64,000 nt of DNA from CAYTTR01 sp964440805 (GCA_964440805.1 CAYTTR010000004.1:1-64000), one strand, 5' to 3'; shown: positions 17,993 through 26,240, counted from the stretch's first letter. Notes: generated by a model from the letters alone, not told the origin. Translations and numbers: made by a program.

Positions 17993-19840
17993 GTGAAGAA
18001 AAAATTCTTAGGCACTATGATTATCGTTTCAATTATTTTCTTGGGTGGTGTTTCCAACGGCTTGACCGGAGAGCAACCTGTAACTACTAACAAAGACAAA
18101 CTTTTAACCATTGCCGTTCAGGGTAAAATTGCTCCGGCAGAACCTTCCAGGGGTTATGTCACTACCTGGAACGGAAAACCCAAAATGGCCATCGGAACCG
18201 GAGGTATCAATTACAATTTGAAGCTAAGAGAAAAAGTTTTCGGCTGGGCAAGTGGTGACCGGGCAACCTTGGGAGTGGCGGTAAGCGGAGCCGGAGAAGA
18301 ACGTTACGGCGGCGCCTGGCTTAATTTTACCTCTATCGGAAACGAAGTTAAGCTTCTTAGCGGAGAAGCAAGAGGAGAAAAAGGGATTGTTATTGGAAAA
18401 TTCGGTAGTTATGTTCTGGCTCATTTTGAAGACCGGGTGCTGGAGAAACTTGCAGTAGGAGATCTTATGCAGGCTAAAGCCTGCGGTGTCGGCTTGAAAA
18501 TAAATGGATTTGATGATGTTTTTACTCACGGACTTTCTCCCCACATATTAGAAAAGATAGCGGTTCAAGATGAAGAAGGAAAGATTGTTGTTCCGGTGGT
18601 AAAGGAGATTCCCGCCGAAATAGTGGGCCAAGGTGCGGGTAGATCAAGTCTCAGCGGGCACTGGCATATTCAGACCTGCTACCCCCCTGATATTGAGAAA
18701 TACGGGCTGAATGAACTCCGGTTCGGTGATTTGGTTCTACTAAGAGACATTCAAACTGATTATGGAAAAGGATATTACAAGGGAGGCGCCACAGTTGGTG
18801 TTGTCTGCAGCGGGCCGAGTGATATTTCAGGCCTGGGAATAGGAGTAACCCCAATTCTCTCCTGCCGCACCGGAAAACTTAAAGGCCGGCTTGATCCTGA
18901 AGCCAATATAGCAAAATACTTAGGAATAAAGATGAGCGCAAAGGATGCCGGGTCAACCGAAACTTCTGCCTCTTTTAAAACCAACAAGGAAAGCCTGATA
19001 GAGACAGCTGTTGAAGGAGTGGTCCAACCGGCCGGAAGCCGGGATTATTCTACAACCTATGAGGGGACCCCCAAGCTCAGTATCGGCATGGCCTCTATTA
19101 ACTATACAGTTTCCATGGGCGATCCGGCTTACGGCTGGGCTGAGGCCGATCATGTGGAACCCGATGTTACTATCCAGGGCCGGGATAAAGACAGGCCCAG
19201 TGATTGCGCCCTGGCTATTTTAGCCTGTATCGGCAATGAGGCAAAAGTTGTTTCCGGGGAAGCCAAGGGCGCCCGAGGCTTCTATATAGGAAGACATGCT
19301 GGATCGGATGATCTTGTTTGGTTTCCCAAGGAGGTTCTGGAGAATTTGGCTGTTAACGACCGGATACAGGTCAAGGCCAAGGGAGTAGGATTGAAGATAG
19401 AAGGCTTTGAGGACGTCAGAGTAAACAAGCTTTCTCCCGAGCTTTTAGAAAAAATGGGCATCACGGTCAAGAACGGCCGCTTAGTGGTTCCGGTAGTGAT
19501 GGAAATTCCGGGGCACATCATGGGTTCCGGATTGGGGGGTTCTTTTATAGAAACGGTTGATTACGATATTCAGACCACCTGTCCGGAAACAGTAGAAAAA
19601 TACGGCCTTAAAAAACTTCGTTTAGGCGATCTGGTAGCCATTCGTGATCACTACAACTACTACGGCCGGGGGAGATATGAAGACGCAGTCACCATCGGCG
19701 TCTGTATTCACGGCTGGAGCGATTATGCCGGCCACGGTCCCGGCTTGAATCCTGTGCTTAGTGCTCTTCCCGGAAAAATAGAGGTAAAAATTGACCCGGA
19801 AGCTAATATTGCTTACTATCTGGGTCTAAAGCAAAAGTGA
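17993..19840 (+). CDS. exported protein with two tandem DUF4438 domains
   Basis: A 615-residue protein made of two homologous halves, about residues 37-315 and 330-612. Parallel motifs are GGINYNLKLREKVFGWA versus ASINYTVSMGDPAYGWA; GNEVKLLSGEARGEKG versus GNEAKVVSGEAKGARG; and KYGLNELRFGDLV versus KYGLKKLRLGDLV. Both halves match DUF4438, a family known as single-domain cytoplasmic proteins, function unknown. Here an N-terminal signal peptide (residues 1-26) suggests export, which is unusual. GTG start with AAAGGAGA nine bases upstream. The next gene starts within its stop codon. The duplication probably mimics a homodimer in one chain. Confidence 0.8.
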   Translation: MKKKFLGTMIIVSIIFLGGVSNGLTGEQPVTTNKDKLLTIAVQGKIAPAEPSRGYVTTWNGKPKMAIGTGGINYNLKLREKVFGWASGDRATLGVAVSGAGEERYGGAWLNFTSIGNEVKLLSGEARGEKGIVIGKFGSYVLAHFEDRVLEKLAVGDLMQAKACGVGLKINGFDDVFTHGLSPHILEKIAVQDEEGKIVVPVVKEIPAEIVGQGAGRSSLSGHWHIQTCYPPDIEKYGLNELRFGDLVLLRDIQTDYGKGYYKGGATVGVVCSGPSDISGLGIGVTPILSCRTGKLKGRLDPEANIAKYLGIKMSAKDAGSTETSASFKTNKESLIETAVEGVVQPAGSRDYSTTYEGTPKLSIGMASINYTVSMGDPAYGWAEADHVEPDVTIQGRDKDRPSDCALAILACIGNEAKVVSGEAKGARGFYIGRHAGSDDLVWFPKEVLENLAVNDRIQVKAKGVGLKIEGFEDVRVNKLSPELLEKMGITVKNGRLVVPVVMEIPGHIMGSGLGGSFIETVDYDIQTTCPETVEKYGLKKLRLGDLVAIRDHYNYYGRGRYEDAVTIGVCIHGWSDYAGHGPGLNPVLSALPGKIEVKIDPEANIAYYLGLKQK

Positions 19841-20226
19841 ATAACAAAAAGCACATCCCGCTGGGGATAATCGTTATTTCCGTCATTATGTTTTTTGCGG
19901 CTCTGGCTACAAATATTTTCTGGATAGCCAAGCTTTTGGGAAAAGACTTTCCGGCTACTATTCAGGTTGATGAAAAAATTTATAATGCCTTTGCTGCCCC
20001 TGATCTTCTGATGTCTATTTTTCTTTATGTTGGAGCCATCGGCCTCCTTAGAGGCCGCAAGTACGGCTTAGCAGCCACTTTTTTAGCCATGGGCATGTGG
20101 CTCTTTGATTCTCTTCTGGTGCTTGGAATCACCAAATTAGACCGGATTAATATTGTTGGACCCTGTTTGTTTTTCGTCTGTTTTACTGTAATTTATCTCT
20201 GGAGAAAACAGGCCTTTTTCGATTGA
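19837..20226 (+). CDS. small four-helix membrane protein
   Basis: A 129-residue protein with four predicted transmembrane helices (about 8-29, 47-66, 73-92 and 98-119) and short loops. I recognise no family. The GTG start overlaps the TGA stop of the tandem DUF4438 gene, so its synthesis is coupled to that protein and the two may work together at the membrane. No catalytic residues stand out. Confidence 0.7.
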   Translation: MNNKKHIPLGIIVISVIMFFAALATNIFWIAKLLGKDFPATIQVDEKIYNAFAAPDLLMSIFLYVGAIGLLRGRKYGLAATFLAMGMWLFDSLLVLGITKLDRINIVGPCLFFVCFTVIYLWRKQAFFD

Positions 20227-20278
20227 TTACTCTATTTCTGAACCGGTTCCAGGTTGTCGGCAGCTCATCCATTTCAAG

Positions 20279-20346
20279 GCAACAAACGCAAGTAAAGCAA
20301 TGAACTCAATAAACACGATAAACGCAACTAACGCTATCAACGCAAA
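20279..20346. repeat. 9-bp-period tandem array A
   Basis: About seven and a half degenerate 9-base units, for example gcaatgaac and acgataaac, each ending in the conserved triplet aac. The array runs directly into the stop codon of the minus-strand outer-membrane gene. It belongs to the family also found at 21790, 21908, 23498, 30671 and 30757. Confidence 0.7.
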
Positions 20347-21543
20347 TTAGAAGCGGAACCGGAGCCCTGCTTTAACGGTTATGCCGGAGAAAGAGACCAC
20401 AGCTTCCTTAACATCAGAGACCCCTGCTTCTCCGGGCTTCTGTCTGCTTATAAAGAGCAGGGGATAAGATTTTTGGGCTGAAACTCGAGCCTGATAAATG
20501 TACAAAGTTCCCTTTTCTTCTGAAGTTTCTCCATCTGATTCAATATAAATGTTGGTACCTTTGAATCCACTAATTTCAGCGTATTGCCCGGAAGCTTCAA
20601 CGAACAGCCCAAGAAAAGAACCGAGCCAGGCTATAATACCGGCACTTCCTCTAAATCCGCTACCTCTTGTGGTAGCTTCTCCCTGCCATCTGATCCAATC
20701 TTCACCTGTCTGGATGTGATAGTAATAGCTTGCCTTGGCGAAGTAGTAATCGACTCCAGCTTTTAAGTAAAAGAAATCGACAGGAGAATAAACGAGAGAA
20801 AAACGGAGGGGAAAAGCCTTAATTTCAGGCCTGGTGGTGAAGATGTCCTTTCGCGTTCCCTTCATAAGTTCAACCTGGCTCTCTTTTTCTCCGCTAAGAT
20901 AATCAAGTCCGATGCCAAGAGATACCTGACGTGAAAGAGTAATATTCAGCTCTGCACCGACATTGTAACTAAGACGAAGAGGAGAAACCGTTCCAGTGGC
21001 TGTTGCCCCCAACGAATCTTTATAGAATCCAGCTAATCCCTCTGAGCCCCGGTTGAGGTCTCCTCCACCAAGGATGTTTCCTCCTCCTGTTAGAGAAAAC
21101 TGAGCGGAAGGGAATTGGGCCGGGAGTTGAATTGAAGATCTTTTTTCGGGACGGACTATTTGTTTTTCCTTGACAGGAGGAGGCTTTTCTTCTGCTTTCT
21201 CTTGGGGCAATTTTATTTTTTCTGGCCTTTTTTCTTCATCAACATCAGGTTCTATCATCATGACTAAGCTCTCATGAACATAGCCGGAGCCTTCTTCTCC
21301 TTCATCTGAGACGAAGTCAACTTTATACCATTCGCCTTCTTTTTCCAGCAAGCTCAGGTAGCTTCCCAGGGGAGCCTGATAAATAATTAGGCTTGTTATA
21401 TCCGGTTTCAAACGAATGTTTGCCTGTTCTGCCACTACCTTGAGTTGAATGTTTGACGGCTGGGTCAAAGCAGGCGTTAGAAAAAGAAAGTTTGCCAAAA
21501 GGAAAACAATACCGGTTTTAGTAATATTTTTCATTTTTCCCAC
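20347..21543 (-). CDS. outer-membrane barrel protein with SH3b domain
   Basis: Envelope protein of 398 residues. A signal peptide (1-27, ending ALT) is followed by a bacterial SH3-like domain with AEQANIRLKPD and GEWYKVDF (about residues 36-95), then a proline/lysine/glutamate-rich linker (100-145). The remaining 250 residues alternate polar and aromatic residues as beta strands and end in GLRFRF, the terminal aromatic expected for outer-membrane barrels. The SH3b domain may bind peptidoglycan. A strong promoter lies just upstream. No substrate can be inferred. Confidence 0.7.
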   Translation of the reverse strand: MGKMKNITKTGIVFLLANFLFLTPALTQPSNIQLKVVAEQANIRLKPDITSLIIYQAPLGSYLSLLEKEGEWYKVDFVSDEGEEGSGYVHESLVMMIEPDVDEEKRPEKIKLPQEKAEEKPPPVKEKQIVRPEKRSSIQLPAQFPSAQFSLTGGGNILGGGDLNRGSEGLAGFYKDSLGATATGTVSPLRLSYNVGAELNITLSRQVSLGIGLDYLSGEKESQVELMKGTRKDIFTTRPEIKAFPLRFSLVYSPVDFFYLKAGVDYYFAKASYYYHIQTGEDWIRWQGEATTRGSGFRGSAGIIAWLGSFLGLFVEASGQYAEISGFKGTNIYIESDGETSEEKGTLYIYQARVSAQKSYPLLFISRQKPGEAGVSDVKEAVVSFSGITVKAGLRFRF

Positions 21544-21570
21544 CGGATAGATTCATCTTCATTCTTTTTG

Positions 21571-21599
21571 ATTATAGGAGAATTCCCGGCTCCTGGCAA
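21571..21599 (-). promoter_or_regulatory. sigma-70 promoter for the SH3b/barrel gene
   Basis: On the minus strand TTGCCA and a perfect TATAAT are separated by 17 bases. The -10 box ends 28 bases before the start codon at 21543. Confidence 0.7.
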
Positions 21600-21789
21600 A
21601 TACAACTTGTACAGTAAAACTAATTACCCATGGCGGCCTGGCCGCCTGTTGTCTTTCTCGGTCTATTTTGGGATCGCCATTGCCACTAAGCGGCCTTGCG
21701 ATGACATGGAAATTAAGTCACTTCGCCCATCTCAACTGTTAATTTTGTTTTTCTCGTTTATTTAGTTTGTCTCGTACAATCTTTCAAAA

Positions 21790-21864
21790 CCAAACAAACT
21801 AAATAAGCTGGATAAACCAAATGAACCATATAAACGCTATTAACGCAATCAACTCTATTAACGC
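21790..21864. repeat. 9-bp-period tandem array B
   Basis: Eight degenerate 9-base units, for example ccatataaa and cgctattaa, with the same a-rich phase as array A. It lies within composite repeat copy 1. Confidence 0.7.
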
Positions 21865-21907
21865 TTTTTACTTGTCTCGCTCTCATCGACCATCTTTTTT
21901 TTATTTA

Positions 21908-21975
21908 ACTGAATTAACTGAACAGACCGAATAAACGAAATAGACAGAAAGGACTGAACAGACAGAACAGACATC
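21908..21975. repeat. 9-bp-period tandem array C
   Basis: Seven and a half 9-base units of a second subtype, for example actgaacag and acagaacag. The double hairpin at 21986-22028 follows ten bases later. Confidence 0.7.
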
Positions 21976-21985
21976 TATAATTGTT

Positions 21986-22028
21986 TTTCTTCAGGGAAAG
22001 GGGTGTCCCTTTGGGGGAACGTCCCCCT
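21986..22028. repeat. double-hairpin REP-like unit R1
   Basis: Two adjacent short inverted repeats: AAAGGGGTGTCCCTTT and GGGGGAACGTCCCCC. The 42-base unit is almost identical to that at 23553-23594, differing by one G. It sits immediately after the stop of the minus-strand transporter gene, so it could also serve as a transcript end. The GGGGACGTTCCCC-like core resembles REP sequences mobilised by Y1 (RAYT) transposases; no such gene is in the window. Confidence 0.6.
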
Positions 22029-22035
22029 TTTTGAT

Positions 22036-23343
22036 TCAGCGGAATAATAATGTACTGCTGGTATAGAAAGTTCCGGCTATGGCTCCGGTCATAAGGCAAG
22101 CCAGAGTGGCTGCCAGGAGCGCTTTAAATCCCAGGCGGCTTATGTCTTTAATCCGGTCCGGAGCCAGGGCTCCCACCCCTCCTACAAAAATGGCCAGTGA
22201 GGCTATATGGGCAAAACCGCAAAGAGCATAAGAAGTAATGATGGCTGAGCGGGGATGAATCAGTTTCCCTTCAGCAATAAGTTCGGCCAGGTGCTGGTAA
22301 GCCACTACTTCGGTAGCCACAGTTCTTTCTCCTATGACCTTAGCTGCGGTCATGGCATCTTGGGGAGGAATCCCCAGGGCCAGGGTAAGAGGATAAAACA
22401 CAACTCCCAGAAGCGATTCCAGCGACCATTGGAAATTGAGACCCAGCAAGCGATTAAGATAGCCGCCTGAAAATCCCAGAATAAGATCAAAGAGAGCCAG
22501 AAGTCCCAGGAAAGCCAGGAGAAGGGTTACTATCCCTCCCAGGAGTTTCAGCCCGCTGTTAGCTCCTTCGATTATGGCCATAATAAGATTGTCAGGCCTC
22601 TCATAATAGGGTTTGATGCTGAGCCCCAGAGTTTTTGGTTGTTCTGATTCAGGAACAATGAGTTTGGCCATTATCACAGCAGCAGGCACCGAAAGAAAAG
22701 AAGCCGAAACCAGGTGCCCGGCTATGGTGGGAAGGTTTTCCCGCAGGGCAAATACATAAAGAGCCAGGACCGTGGAAGCAATGGTTCCCATTCCCGCTGA
22801 AAGCACCGTAACCAGTTCAGACCGGGTCATATCTTTTAGGTGAGGCCTGATAACCAGAGCAGACTCTACTCCTACGAACATGTTGCTGGAAGCGGCCAGG
22901 GATTCGGCTCCGCTTATTCTCATTAGCCTGGTGAAAAGGAAGGAAAATCCCTTGATCAAGAGAGGCATGATTTTTAAATAATAGAGGGCGCTGATAAGAG
23001 CGGCAAAAAAGATGATGGTGGGTAAAGCCTGAAAGGCCAGGAAATATCCCAATGAAGTTTCTCCTGCTTCATTAACCGCTCCAGGAGGCAAGGCCAGCCG
23101 GCCGAAAAGAAATCTGGTGCCGGCTTGAGCGGAATCAAGGACTATAACTACCACCTTGTTTAGAAAAAGAAACAGCTTTGTTCCCGCAGGAACCAGGAAG
23201 ATGAAGACGGCAAATAGAATCTGAATGGTGATCCCCCAGCTTACCACTCTCCAGTTTATCAGGCGCCTGTGTTCAGAAAAAAGCCAGGCAATAAAAACCA
23301 TGACGAATATTCCCAGAAAGCTAATTAAGTTGTATGTTTCCAT
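22036..23343 (-). CDS. concentrative nucleoside transporter (CNT/NupC family)
   Basis: Inner-membrane importer of nucleosides driven by Na+ or H+, 435 residues with eight or more helices. Family features include the early segment FLFLNKVVVIVLDS, the Gly-rich reentrant regions with FVGVESALVIRPHL, MGTIASTVLALYVF and the ending STSALCGFAH-like stretch (SYALCGFAHIASLAIFVGG). It is expressed from the minus strand and ends against the R1 hairpin unit. No neighbouring nucleoside catabolism genes are present, so the preferred substrate is open. Confidence 0.9.
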   Translation of the reverse strand: METYNLISFLGIFVMVFIAWLFSEHRRLINWRVVSWGITIQILFAVFIFLVPAGTKLFLFLNKVVVIVLDSAQAGTRFLFGRLALPPGAVNEAGETSLGYFLAFQALPTIIFFAALISALYYLKIMPLLIKGFSFLFTRLMRISGAESLAASSNMFVGVESALVIRPHLKDMTRSELVTVLSAGMGTIASTVLALYVFALRENLPTIAGHLVSASFLSVPAAVIMAKLIVPESEQPKTLGLSIKPYYERPDNLIMAIIEGANSGLKLLGGIVTLLLAFLGLLALFDLILGFSGGYLNRLLGLNFQWSLESLLGVVFYPLTLALGIPPQDAMTAAKVIGERTVATEVVAYQHLAELIAEGKLIHPRSAIITSYALCGFAHIASLAIFVGGVGALAPDRIKDISRLGFKALLAATLACLMTGAIAGTFYTSSTLLFR

Positions 23344-23497
23344 TATTCCGCTATCCGGCCTTATTTTTTGTTAAAACAACATTTTTTTTATTTATAAAAC
23401 TAATTTCCCATTGCATCCTTGTCACCCATAACGATTGAAAATGATCATTTTCCATTTTTGAGGGTGCCGGTTGTTTTTCTTGCTCATCTAATCCAAT

Positions 23498-23551
23498 CTT
23501 AAACTCAATAAACACGATAAACACTATTAACGCAAGAAACGCTATAAACGC
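23498..23551. repeat. 9-bp-period tandem array D
   Basis: Six 9-base units such as gataaacac, tattaacgc and tataaacgc in unbroken phase. The hairpin unit R2 follows within two bases, the same order as in copy 1. Confidence 0.75.
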
Positions 23552-23552
23552 A

Positions 23553-23594
23553 TTTCTTCAGGGAAAGGGGTGTCCCTTTGGGGAACGTCCCCCT
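23553..23594. repeat. double-hairpin REP-like unit R2
   Basis: Near-identical to R1 (one G shorter in the second stem). It touches the TAG stop of the minus-strand YggU gene at 23593. Confidence 0.6.
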
Positions 23595-23841
23595 ATTCCT
23601 CTACAGAGAAGATCTTGTTCCGGGATGAAGCTCCTTTTACTACTTTTAACCGGGAAGGAGGGATTCCTAAGTAGTCGGCGAGAAGTTCAGCGGCCTCCTG
23701 GTTGGCTTTCCCTTTTTCAGGAGCTGAAACCACTCGTATAAAAAACCGGTCTGAAGCTTTTCTCTGGAGGGATTGGAATTTTGAACGGGGCTGGACTTTA
23801 ACTTTAATCAGTCTAACCGGTGGATTCTTTTCTTTCGGCAT
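23593..23841 (-). CDS. YggU/DUF167 family protein
   Basis: Small basic protein of 82 residues with the conserved DUF167 features: VKVQPRSKFQ at residues 14-23, RVVSAPEKGKANQEAAELLADYLG split over 36-59, and LKVVKGASSRNKIF near the end. Cellular role is unknown across the family. It is directly downstream of a YggT gene (six bases), the classic YggT-YggU neighbour pair seen in many bacteria. Confidence 0.9.
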   Translation of the reverse strand: MPKEKNPPVRLIKVKVQPRSKFQSLQRKASDRFFIRVVSAPEKGKANQEAAELLADYLGIPPSRLKVVKGASSRNKIFSVEE

Positions 23842-23847
23842 TTAATT

Positions 23848-24171
23848 TTAAAAAGCCAATGTCTGCTGCCTTAGTAACTGCATCCCGTAAAGGGAGATAG
23901 ATTTAACCAGGAATGAATCAATGAATATGATAGCCAGGATTGCCAGAATGGGGCTTATATCGATTCCACCCAGTTTATAAGGAGGGACGAAACGGCGCAG
24001 AGGCCTCAGAACCGGCTCAGTTAGGTAGTATAGAATCACTGTAACCTGGTAGAGGGAGGGAACCTGTATCCAGGAAAGTATAGCCCGGATCAAGATCACC
24101 CAGATATAGGTCATCAGGATAATGTGAAGTATTTTAGCTGCAGATATCAAAAAATTGGCTGCCAGAATCAT
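23848..24171 (-). CDS. YggT family integral membrane protein
   Basis: A 107-residue protein of the YggT family with two hydrophobic halves (about 8-34 and 65-92) separated by the conserved loop LTEPVLRPLRRFVPP. The family is often linked with cell division or osmotic tolerance genes, but its biochemical function is not established. Six bases separate it from the YggU gene. It begins 29 bases after the DUF1573 gene, so all three may share the promoter at 25012-25041. Confidence 0.9.
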   Translation of the reverse strand: MILAANFLISAAKILHIILMTYIWVILIRAILSWIQVPSLYQVTVILYYLTEPVLRPLRRFVPPYKLGGIDISPILAILAIIFIDSFLVKSISLYGMQLLRQQTLAF

Positions 24172-24200
24172 TTTGTTATTCCTTCAAAGATCGAAGTTAT

Positions 24201-24986
24201 TCATCTAATATCGAGAAGAGATTTATATTTTTCAAAAAGTTCTTTGAGCTGTTTTCTGGTTACCACATAGCCGCTGATATAAACAGAGAGGTTGCGGCGG
24301 ATTGGGTCGTTTGATTTCAACAGAATATATTCTCTGATCAGGCCCGGGTTGTTGCGGGGTGGGATTTTAACGGTCAGAGAAACTTCTTTTTTTGCCGGGA
24401 TGCGGAGTGAAGTAACTTTGACCTTTCCGGTCAGGAATTCGGCTTCTTTGTGAGAAAGTTCGACTTCCAATACTTTTTCCCCGCTGTTCCTTACTTTAAA
24501 CTCAGCCGATATCGGTTCTCCTTCAAGGAGGATCCCCCCGTCAAGACTGAAGCGGTCAACTTCGATTTTCGGCCTGGGAGGAACATTAATGGAGGCACTG
24601 ACGGTCAACTGTTTCCGGGGGGTCCGGGAGTCGTTTGATTCTACATAAATGTACTTGGATTGATTTCCTTCATAACCGCGGGTATTGAAAGTGACTTTGA
24701 TTTCACCCTTTTCACCCGGATTGAGCTTTTTGTTGGAGACAAGAGCGGCAGCACAACCGCAGGATGTTCGCACTTTTTCGATTTGCAGAGGAGAATCTCC
24801 AATGTTTTCAAAAATGAAGACATGGTTAAGAACAGTTCCTTCCTTAACACTACCGAAATCCCAGCTATCCTCCTTGAATTTGATTCTGGGACCTTCATTT
24901 TTAGGAAGAGAGAGGGGATGAAGCAGCAATGGGGATACAATTAAGCAAGAGATGAGGAGAAGAAAAAGTTTACTACCTCTGTGCAT
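24201..24986 (-). CDS. DUF1573 domain exported protein
   Basis: Exported 261-residue protein. After a signal peptide (1-25) a DUF1573/ASPM-Hydin-type Ig domain occupies about residues 35-130, with the hallmark WDFGSVKEGTVLNHVFIFEN, the IEKVRTSCGCA cysteine pair and LNPGEKGEIKVTFN. A second Ig-like domain extends to residue 245. Such proteins are common in diderm anaerobes; their function is unknown. AAGGAG precedes the ATG. Cysteines C75 and C77 could form a disulfide or bind metal. Confidence 0.85.
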   Translation of the reverse strand: MHRGSKLFLLLISCLIVSPLLLHPLSLPKNEGPRIKFKEDSWDFGSVKEGTVLNHVFIFENIGDSPLQIEKVRTSCGCAAALVSNKKLNPGEKGEIKVTFNTRGYEGNQSKYIYVESNDSRTPRKQLTVSASINVPPRPKIEVDRFSLDGGILLEGEPISAEFKVRNSGEKVLEVELSHKEAEFLTGKVKVTSLRIPAKKEVSLTVKIPPRNNPGLIREYILLKSNDPIRRNLSVYISGYVVTRKQLKELFEKYKSLLDIR

Positions 24987-25011
24987 GGCGACTCCTTTTT
25001 ATTTATTTAAA

Positions 25012-25041
25012 ATAATACCATCTTTAGAGAAAAATTGGCAA
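25012..25041 (-). promoter_or_regulatory. sigma-70-like promoter for the DUF1573 gene
   Basis: On the minus strand TTGCCA and TATTAT are separated by 18 bases, about 26 bases before the start codon. The -35 box overlaps the left target-site duplication of the MITE-like element, so the insertion lies at the edge of this promoter. Confidence 0.5.
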
Positions 25042-25048
25042 GCTCAAC

Positions 25049-25258
25049 GTAAGCATCTCTAAAGCCGTGATAAGAGGAAGGGTATGGGATTCGTCACCCG
25101 CTCGATTCCCCGGCGAGGAATCTCGCTCCCATTCGGGCTTCGCTCTCCTCTCCTCCGGAGAGGAACCATGCCCGCTCAGCCCTCATAGTGGATTCCTCAT
25201 CCCATACCCTTCCTCTTTTTTATCTAAACAATCTATATCACGGAATTAGAGATGCTTC
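25049..25258. mobile_element. MITE-like insertion with terminal inverted repeats
   Basis: A 210-bp non-coding element. Its ends carry a 22-bp inverted repeat, AAGCATCTCTAAAGCCGTGA on the left against TATCACGGAATTAGAGATGC on the right, with two mismatches. An inner perfect 19-bp inverted repeat pairs 25072-25090 (AAGAGGAAGGGTATGGGAT) with 25199-25217. The direct repeat CAAGCTCAAC flanks it on both sides (25039-25048 and 25259-25268), as expected of a target duplication. It has no open frame of its own. It sits between the divergent DUF1573 and usp promoters. No second copy is in the window. Confidence 0.8.
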
Positions 25259-25282
25259 CAAGCTCAACTCTCCAGGTACCTC

Positions 25283-25310
25283 TTGTCTTTTTCTTTTATC
25301 CTGATAAAAT
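25283..25310 (+). promoter_or_regulatory. sigma-70 promoter for the universal stress protein gene
   Basis: TTGTCT and TAAAAT are separated by 16 bases, 45 bases before the ATG at 25355, which has GGGAGAG as ribosome-binding site. The right end of the MITE-like element lies only 15 bases upstream of the -35 box. Confidence 0.5.
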
Positions 25311-25354
25311 AGACCTGCCTTAAAAGAGAACAGTATTTCAGGGAGAGTAAAATT

Positions 25355-26233
25355 ATGCCGGAATTAATTAAAAAGATTCTTTGGGCGACTGATTTTTCTG
25401 ACGAAGCCAATGAGGCTTTAGTTTATGCCAATATCTTCGCTCAGGCCTTTAAGTCAGAGCTAACGGCACTTCATATAATTCCTGATTTTTCCCCGTCACT
25501 CTATAATACAGCCGCAGCCTTGAGAGGAGAGTTGTCCCAAAGAGTCGGCCAGGCTAAAAAAGTTATCAAAAAAAAATTAGAAACCCTGCAGGAGAAAAAA
25601 GAGATTTCTTTCAAGGTCCTGGTAAAGGAAGGAACCGCAGCCAAAGTTATTGCTGAAATAGCCAAGAAGGAAAAAATTGATCTTATCGTTATGGGAAAAA
25701 GAGGGCAATCAGCTATTGAAAAGTTTTTTATTGGAAGTGTTACCAGCCAGGTCCTCCGCTGTTCCCCGGCTCCTGTCCTGGTTACAAAGAAGAAAAGCGG
25801 ACTGCCCCGGGTTAAGAAAATTCTTGTTCCTACGGATTTTTCCGAACAAGAAGAGAAAGAAAGAGATTTTGCTTGGATGCTGGCCAAGAAACTAAATGCA
25901 TCTCTTACTCTCCTCCACGTCATGGAACTCCATGACTATGAGTTTTCACCCAAGGTGCTTGAAGAAACATTCAATAAATTGATGAGTAGGTTGAAAAGAA
26001 GGAAAAAAAGAGAAAAAGAAGATATTAGCGTTAAAGAAGATGTGACCCGGGCGGTAAATGCTGCTGTTGGTATTGTCGACTATGCTGAAACGCATAAATT
26101 AGATATGATCGTTATGTCCACCTATGTTCACAGCAAACTGGAGAGGTTTTTCCTGGGAAGCACCACGGAAAAAGTGATCGGATACAGCCATATCCCGGTT
26201 TTTGCTATCCCGCCGGAGTGTTACCGGAAATAA
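25355..26233 (+). CDS. double-domain universal stress protein
   Basis: Two UspA domains in tandem (about residues 4-147 and 150-289). The first has LWATDFSDEANEAL and the ATP-binding loop MGKRGQSAIEKFFIGSVT (G-x2-G-x9-GS). The second has LVPTDFSEQEEKE and MSTYVHSKLERFFLGSTT, where the first glycines are lost but the GS end remains, so nucleotide binding may be confined to domain one. Such proteins help cells withstand starvation or redox stress. It stands just before dprA, with independent function likely. Confidence 0.9.
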   Translation: MPELIKKILWATDFSDEANEALVYANIFAQAFKSELTALHIIPDFSPSLYNTAAALRGELSQRVGQAKKVIKKKLETLQEKKEISFKVLVKEGTAAKVIAEIAKKEKIDLIVMGKRGQSAIEKFFIGSVTSQVLRCSPAPVLVTKKKSGLPRVKKILVPTDFSEQEEKERDFAWMLAKKLNASLTLLHVMELHDYEFSPKVLEETFNKLMSRLKRRKKREKEDISVKEDVTRAVNAAVGIVDYAETHKLDMIVMSTYVHSKLERFFLGSTTEKVIGYSHIPVFAIPPECYRK

Positions 26234-26240
26234 AAATCAA

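Larger units (their letters stand above)
21616..22028. repeat. composite intergenic repeat, copy 1
   Basis: The 492-bp gap 21544-22035 has no gene beyond the promoter. It begins with AAAACTAATTACCCAT (21616-21631), shared with copy 2. It has a TGGAAATT...CACTTCGCCCAT segment (to 21730) shared with the region near 30600, then two 9-bp-period arrays, and ends with a double hairpin just before the stop of the minus-strand nucleoside transporter. Confidence 0.6.
23396..23594. repeat. composite intergenic repeat, copy 2
   Basis: The gap 23344-23592 begins with AAAACTAATTTCCCAT (23396-23411), nearly the head of copy 1, continues through a TGAAAATGATCATTTTCA palindrome region near 23436-23453, then a 9-bp-period array, and ends with hairpin unit R2 at the stop of the YggU gene. 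Confidence 0.6.

Noticed and set aside
20279..20346. CRISPR-like array
   Set aside because: The 9-bp units are contiguous and degenerate, with no longer repeat separated by unique spacers, and no cas genes are near.
22681..22700. GGCAC words elsewhere as further sigma-54 promoters
   Set aside because: None of those inspected has GC at the required ten-base spacing, and several are inside genes.
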